Below are positions 58,114 through 64,000 of a stretch of 64,000 nt of DNA, in pieces. The notes beneath the pieces were generated by a model, which saw only the letters and a program-made list of their open reading frames with translations, was not told the origin of the DNA and made no database searches. Each line of letters starts with the position of its first letter. Positions within the stretch are counted from its first letter, which is position 1. This DNA is from Neurospora tetrasperma FGSC 2508 (lineage: Eukaryota; Ascomycota; Sordariomycetes; Sordariales; Sordariaceae). The stretch is from positions 1,673,793-1,737,792 of the forward strand of contig NW_009799179.1 of the NCBI RefSeq assembly GCF_000213175.1, given 5' to 3'. A program made the position numbers and the translations under genes.

Positions 58114-60829
58114 GGTTGCGCAGTGACAGCTTCGGTTGCGGCTCTTTGGCTGTCTGGGGTCTCAATTGGACGGCACTTCTGCGGTCGTTTTTACCGGCAA
58201 TGATTGTGTGATGTGATGCTGTCGGGCGTAAGCTAATCGAGATCAGAAAGGGAAGAGCGTGATGGATGCGATGGTGAACTGGAGACCGTCTGGGAATTCG
58301 GTGGTCACCTCTCGCACCAGCGCTAGTAGTAACCTGGAACAAAATATTTTAGCGCTCCTACGCCAAAGCCAGGGTACAAACAAACAATTGCCTATCCCAC
58401 CGAGTGCCCACACTGCACACACTGGGGCATACACCAAAACATGACTCCATTCACAGCGGGCAACAACGAACCACCTCAGATGCTTCCATTTCAGGCCGGG
58501 TATGGTACCTACAGTCAGCTTAGAAGTGGTAAAAGTGCCCTCTGCATGTACCGAAGTCAACAAACATGATAGGGATGAACTGTATCAACAACAAGAACTG
58601 GAGCTAAGGTAGCGAAGAGATAGAGGTGAGGAGCGCCCAGGATCACGCAAAGTGAATGTCAGATTGGTTGCGTCATAACGCATCCAGCCCTCGTCTTTTC
58701 TGTTTTAGGGGACCAACGAGGTGAGGGTCCGCCTTTCATTTCTTTGCAGGGGTGCTGCAAGCCATGGAGATCTTGCAATGGCACCACACCCACTTCCCAC
58801 CTCAATCATGAACATGTGAGCGCTGGCAACTGGGCAAGGGAGCATTCTGGTCTTTTCGAGATGGTGTCCAGCTGAGTGGGAGCAAGGCCGAGATAACCGG
58901 CTCGGGAACATTCCATCCCTGGGCATTGGGTTCGTCACTAGAAGCATTGTTGTGCATTTTTATCATTTATGAAGACAGTGTCACGAGGTGGGAGAGACTT
59001 TGACTTGATTCCTTGCTGGAAGAGACGGGTTGAATCTGTGACCGCAGTGACTCGGGGGACATCCGAGCACACAGGTCAGTGGGATCCGCCGCAACAGACC
59101 GTCGTCGACCCCGGGCGGAGGGCTCCTTCCAAGGGTTTAGGCCCTCCGATGGTGCTTGGGAGAGATAATTCGGCGTCCGATTTGTCGATGCCTACCAAAG
59201 GTCCCCCCGGCCTTAACGGATTGAAAGATAAGTGGGAGTGGGTTCGGCGCCTTGAGGTAGGATCTGCGTCGCTACAACGCTGCTAGCTCCGCATCTCTGG
59301 CGCATCTCTGGCGCATCTGTGGCATTTGGCTGCGGATACCCGAACTGCCCGTAGTGCGGGGGACCATGAGAGGCGGGGGGTCTCTATTCGGAAGAATGGT
59401 GTGAGCTGGTGCGACCGGGCAAGTGCGACACCTACCTTTAACGTGACCGTTTGTCAATTGCGGCCATTCTACAACCGTCCAACAACTTACACGCGATAAG
59501 ACGGCATCATAGAATAAGCTCAGCGATTGTCACGACTCGGGAGGTAAGCTAATGCGAAGCAACCTTTATATCCTGGCCTTTGATCAACCCCGGGCAGTCC
59601 ATCTCGTATGCTCCGCTTTCTTTCCGCCAACGGGAGACTCGAGTGCTCGCACACGGGGCCAAAAGTCAAGGAGGACGGCAGGACGATAGACACCAAAAAA
59701 CCTCGCCCGGTATTTGCGGTTTTGTCCTGGTCTGAACTATTGTCAAGCCCGCCACATCGGCTCATGCCCTGGATCGTCGATCCTTTGCCTTTTTGCGCCG
59801 GCCGTGGTCTGTCAGATTCGCCTGATCAGCAGTCTGGGGACTCCCAAAGAGCCTCTCAGGACAGCAAACATGATGCCCATGGAGGCAACTGCAGCAAGAG
59901 AGAGTCCTTGTCGACCATCTTCCCTGCCTCAAGACTCCCACTCAATAGTGGTGTACGTGGTCCACCTGACGACTGCTCTGGCTCAACACAAGGAGCCGAA
60001 CCAGGCGACAAAAAAAACAGAGTTGTGGATCATTCTTCAGCCGTTGCCTTTCAATATGGCCCGATGCCTGGTAGTTTCTCCCATTTTCCGTCAAAGGGCC
60101 ATCTTGGCTCGGGGCTTGGCGGACCTCGGCGGCGTTTTGAAGGGGCTGGGAACCTCCCGGGACAGACCCCAAACTCCCACGGCAGGGTCGTCTACAGCAT
60201 GGGTTCGACCCACGCGCTGGTGTGTCTTAGCGTGTTCAAGTGGACACCCATTGATACCACAGATACACCCAAGTCGAAGGCATTTTCCACCCAAGTAAAA
60301 TCAAAGAGCGAAAAAGCATGCAGCTATTCTCAACAACCGCCGCTTCCTGTGCTCACTTGACCCTTCTCCTCCTTTCGTTTCATCCAGGCGTGCCCTTGTT
60401 TCCTGTTTCTGATTTGCGCCATATTGGAGCATCTTGATACCTGTTGAGGAAGGAGAGTTGCCAACCAGAGAGCTAGTTCGACCGGCCCTTGATTTGACGG
60501 TTCATGACGGACTACTTGAACTCCGTCTCCCCTCCTTCCTGCATACTGCATGCCTTTCTGTCATCTTTGCCTAGGGTATTCTTCACCCATCTCTAATTCA
60601 TATCTGCCGCATATGCCTTACATATATCCTACATCCTTCTTTATCGCCGCAAGACAGAACAATATACTTGGTCGTTGTCATCATATCAAGATCTTGACGT
60701 CTCCTATATACACCGGTGCCTACGATTCGCGTCTGAACTCGCCCGCACACCTTATACCTTTCACCCCATCCATCTCAACATAGTGCTCTGTCTCGCCAGA
60801 TACAAAGTACAACAAAAGAGTTTGAAGCA
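58114..60829. other. Long region between the thioredoxin-like and MFS genes
   Basis: About 2.7 kb holding two divergent promoters. 59291-59323 has three tandem copies of an 11-bp unit, GCATCTCTGGC, the third with one change. A plus-strand open frame of 250 codons at 59608-60360 shows no domain or family pattern and is not called. 60550-60829 is C/T-rich and is the probable leader of the MFS gene. Confidence 0.5.
59291..59323. repeat. Short tandem repeat, three 11-bp units
   Basis: Unit GCATCTCTGGC occurs twice exactly and once as GCATCTGTGGC, in intergenic DNA. A simple minisatellite seed without known function. Confidence 0.7.
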
Positions 60830-63183
60830 ATGGCTCCCGATCCTGAAGCGGGTAGCACACCACAAAAGGGCGGATGGCGGTTGTTTGGACGAAGTTCGAC
60901 CAGGGAGCAGGACAACGCAGAGATCCCAGGGAGGGGAAGACTACCAAAATGGAATATGGGCATTTTGAACGATAGAGAAACCATTGAAGTACCAGGTAAG
61001 TCTACCCAGGTGCATCGTTCTGCATTTACATTAGTCCTAACCTCCTCCCAGGCTCGGTCCTGCTACTGGCCGCGGACCACAACGAGCCCCTTGGCCTGCG
61101 GAACGCACCTGCGAGAACTTCCCATTCATCAATCCCAACCGCCGTTATTCGGCCTCCAGAACCCCCACAGGACGAAAAGAAGAAAACGAGTGACGGCAAA
61201 ATCATTCTCGAACCTCAACCAGAAGAATCTGCCAATGACCCCCTCAACTGGCCAACATGGCGCAGAGATTCCGCCCTGCTCTCCCTGGGCCTTTTTTGCA
61301 TGGTGGGCGGCGGCATGACCCCTCTCCTTGCTGCTGGCTTCACGGATGTGGCCAAAGAGTTTGATGTCAGCGTCTCGAGCGTATCACTCACGACAGGCCT
61401 CTTCATGCTGGGCATGGGCCTTGGCTCCGTGATCTTCTCACCTACAGCTATCCTGTACGGTAAGAGGCCAGTGTACCTCTTTGGGGCTCTGTTGTTTGTC
61501 TTAACATCTGTATGGTGCGCCGTTTCCAAAAGCTTCGTGTCTTTGGTGCTTGGAAGAATCTTTCAGGGCATCGCTGTGAGTCCGGTTGAATGCCTTCCGT
61601 CCGCCACTATTGCCGAGATCTTCTTCCTCCACGAGCGAGCTTATCGAATCGGCATTTATACGCTGTTGCTTCTCGGCGGAAAGAATTTGGTTCCTCTGGT
61701 CAGCGCTGCCGTGATCGAGAGCCTGGGATGGCGCTGGACCTTTTGGTGAGTTTCTTGTTTCCAATGTCGGTACCGAGTGATTTGAAGTCTAACCAGTCAC
61801 TTTAGGGTTGTTGCCATGGTTGTTGGTTTCTGCGGGTTTCTGCTGTTCCTGTTTGTCCCCGAGACGTTCTGGGACAGAGTGCCTCATCCAAGGAAAAAGT
61901 CATCCAGACCAAGCTTTTTCCGCCGCATGTCCTCGAAACAGCACATTCGGCGTTCGGACGCCGCAGGCGTCAGTGTGCCACCCAGCGCTCTACCCAGCGC
62001 TCGCCATAGTGAGGAAGGCCCGACTCCAGCACCGGCGGCTAACCATCGCCGAAACGTTCACGTTGGATTTGCTACCGACGCCGAAGAGCATCATGCGGAA
62101 AAGGATAGGGAAGCCGCGACACGACAAGAAACCTCTGAGAAACCCGATGAGCTCCACGATCCGAGTGTCCCCATGACAGCAGGTATCCTCGCGGAAGACA
62201 GCCATGCTACACGCCCCGAGCTTATCACTCAAGAACCTTCATCATCTGATAACTCGACAAAGCCCCATGTCTTCTACATGCCCGACAACATCGAGAAGCC
62301 TAAGTCTCCTTACTCCTCAGAGAGGTTTGCCAGACAGGATCACCCGGAAACGGATACCGAGTCCCAATCAGTGGCTAGCTCCCGCGCGGTGGGTAGCAGA
62401 GTTCCATATACTGCGGCCCTGCGTGATCAGCCCGCAAAGTCGTTTGTCCAGCAGCTCAAGCCCTTCCATGGTCGCTTGAACAAGGACAAATGGCACAAAG
62501 TAGCTATCCGGCCGCTCATTCTTTTCTCTTATCCAGCGGTCCTCTGGTCAGCCATTGTCTATGCATGCTCAGTCGGATGGCTTATTGTGATATCCGAGTC
62601 TGTGGCTGTCATCTACCGCGAAGGTCACTATGAATTTAACGCCCTGCAGACGGGTTTGGTTTATATCAGTCCCTTTGTCGGTGGTATTCTTGGCACGGCT
62701 GTGGCGGGCAAGGTATCGGATGTCATTGTGAAGGCGATGGCCAGGCGCAATGGTGGCCTCTATGAGCCAGAGTTCAGACTTGTCATGGCTCTACCTGTGG
62801 CCATCACCACGGTCATTGGCTTGATGGGTTTCGGCTGGTCCGCGCAGTTGGGTGACCACTGGATTGTGCCGACCGTCTTCTTTGGTGTTGTCTCGTTCGG
62901 ATGTTCGCTTGGCTCAACAACCAGCATCACCTTCTGCGTCGACAGCTACAGACAGTATGCGGGTGAGGCCCTGGTCACGCTCAACTTCAGCAAGAACATT
63001 TTCCACGGTCTCGTCTTCAGCTTGTTTGTGACTGGTTGGCTCACGGACGACGGACCCAAGACTGTATTCATCTGGATCGGAATCATTCAACTTATCCTGC
63101 TCTTTTTAACTATCCCGATGTACATCTACGGAAAGAGAGCTAGAATGTGGACGGTCCGGAAGAACTTTATGGAGAAGTTCTAG
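60830..63183 (+). CDS. Major facilitator superfamily (MFS) transporter, DHA1-like
   Basis: Exons are 60830-60995, 61052-61745 and 61806-63183, giving 745 residues in phase. A cytosolic N-terminus of about 125 residues ends at DPLNWPTWRRDSALLSLGLF, the entry mark of fungal drug:H+ antiporter-type MFS proteins. Six membrane helices follow, with ILYGKRPVYLFGALLF (the loop 2-3 motif) and LGRIFQGIAVSPVECLPSATIAEIFFLHERAYRIG. A large central loop of about 200 residues (about 300-510) is charged and Ser/Pro-rich, much longer than usual. Six more helices follow (PLILFSYPAVLWSAIVYACSV, LVYISPFVGGILGTAVAGKVSD, TTSITFCVDSYRQYAGEAL). The protein ends in MEKF. Substrate is unknown; drug or metabolite export is typical of the group. 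The start context is GCAATGGC. Confidence 0.92.
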
Positions 63184-64000
63184 GTGAACTTCCGGAGAGT
63201 CAAATACACTTGAGGGCTATTGTCAAGGTAGACTGTGGAAGCCTTGTGAGCGGTAACCTGTCACCGATTGGTGAGGTTAGTCATGAGTATGATTAATGAT
63301 TATGTCAGGAAGGGAGTTATAAGGTGCATTCATTGACTTGGTTGGGATACTTGTACGGATTTTGCATGATACCATCTTAGTAGCGTTTGCATATAGCAGT
63401 TTATTGGACATTATTTACTCGACGTCTAGATGGGATCCTTAACTCCGTGAATGTTGGGCCTGCTTGTGTGACGCCAAATTTGTGCTACTCTTGAATAATC
63501 GTTTTTGAGCATGGCCCAACCGACTGGGACTTGTTTGCCGAAGATCTTTAATTACTTGTAAGAAGGTATGTAGTGGGAGTGTTGAAGAAATGGGTACAGT
63601 GACAAAACACCACAGGGACGTGACATGCGTACTGTGTGCTAGTGCTATACAGTAAATAATGACCCCTCTATTTGCTCTCCTTTTTCTGTCCCTTGCGAGC
63701 CCCACTAGAGGTATCTTTTGCATCACAGCTGAGGTCTCGTCACACAAGCTCACAAGGTTCACCTTCCTCGACTTAATTCACTGCCATTGTACAACCCGAC
63801 TCTTTCGGAAAGAACTTTGTCTTATCTTACCTGCGTTCATCCCATCACTCTTCGTTTGTCTTTAAAACACTGGAAACCACTCATTTCGAACCCGGGGCAA
63901 CCACAACATCACACTACCTACATATTTCTCTAGGGAAGCATACAGATTATTCTCGCATCAACATACCACCACATCGATACTCCCTTAATACTCACCTACC
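63184..64000. other. 3' region of the MFS gene and probable upstream region of a gene beyond the window
   Basis: No gene is seen. From about 63770 to the end the plus strand is rich in C/T and CA (CTCTTTCGG, CCATCACTC, ACCACCACATC), as in the leaders of other plus-strand genes here. A gene may therefore begin just past 64000. Confidence 0.4.

Noticed and set aside
59608-60360. 250-codon plus-strand frame upstream of the MFS gene
   Set aside because: No domain or conserved motif seen, and another plus-strand frame of 194 codons overlaps it, a sign of chance. A very short-lived or young gene cannot be excluded.

Overview
This window is nuclear DNA from a filamentous ascomycete of the Sordariales, most likely Neurospora or a close relative such as Sordaria. 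The evidence is the short GT-AG introns (about 50-240 bp) with CTAAC/CTGAC branch sites, a 573-residue ATP sulfurylase that matches my memory of Neurospora CYS-11, fungus-specific families (EOS1, FLC/TRP-like, SOS7), pyrimidine-rich leaders, and short AT-rich islands that look like repeat-induced point mutation (RIP). It is a draft assembly: there are two N gaps, and one of them has identical 346-bp sequence on both sides.

Layout. 0.6-3 kb: ATP sulfurylase (+). 3.5-4.45 kb: AT-rich relic. 5.1-8.1 kb: large Arg/Asp-repeat protein of unknown function (+). 8.8-12.5 kb: mitoribosomal mL45/MBA1-like protein (-) divergent from an EOS1-family membrane protein (+). 13.1-13.8 kb: translation initiation factor eIF1 (-). 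15.1-18 kb: TRM44 tRNA methyltransferase (+) tail-to-tail with an intradiol ring-cleavage dioxygenase (-), with 31 bp between the stops. 19.3-22.3 kb: FLC/TRP-like membrane protein (-). 25.4-28.1 kb: sodium:solute symporter (-). 30-32.7 kb: multi-RRM RNA-binding protein (-). 34.7-35.7 kb: gap. 36.3-37.2 kb: complex I assembly factor CIA30 (+). 38.2-39.5 kb: RS/RD-rich nuclear protein (-). 40.7-45 kb: a 1418-residue protein with a JmjC domain and a degenerate C-terminal SET domain (+). 45.9-47.3 kb: single-RRM protein (-). 49.8-51.2 kb: a TIR element cut by a gap. 51.8-52.9 kb: kinetochore protein SOS7 (+). 53.2-53.7 kb: second TIR element. 56.4-58.1 kb: L-rhamnose mutarotase-like protein (+) convergent with a thioredoxin-like, probably mitochondrial protein (-). 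60.8-63.2 kb: MFS transporter (+).

The genes are mainly housekeeping and do not form one pathway. Loose themes are mitochondria (mL45-like, CIA30, thioredoxin-like), RNA and translation (eIF1, TRM44, two RRM proteins, the RS-like protein) and membrane transport (FLC, symporter, MFS). Most coding sequences were assembled by joining exons whose splice sites keep phase and whose joined protein reads as a continuous family domain. I saw no tRNA, 5S rRNA or CRISPR array.

The most unusual items are the JmjC-SET architecture at 40.7-45 kb, where SET motif residues look lost, and three inverted-repeat elements flanked by TA, two of which bracket SOS7 closely. No clearly new multi-gene system is visible.
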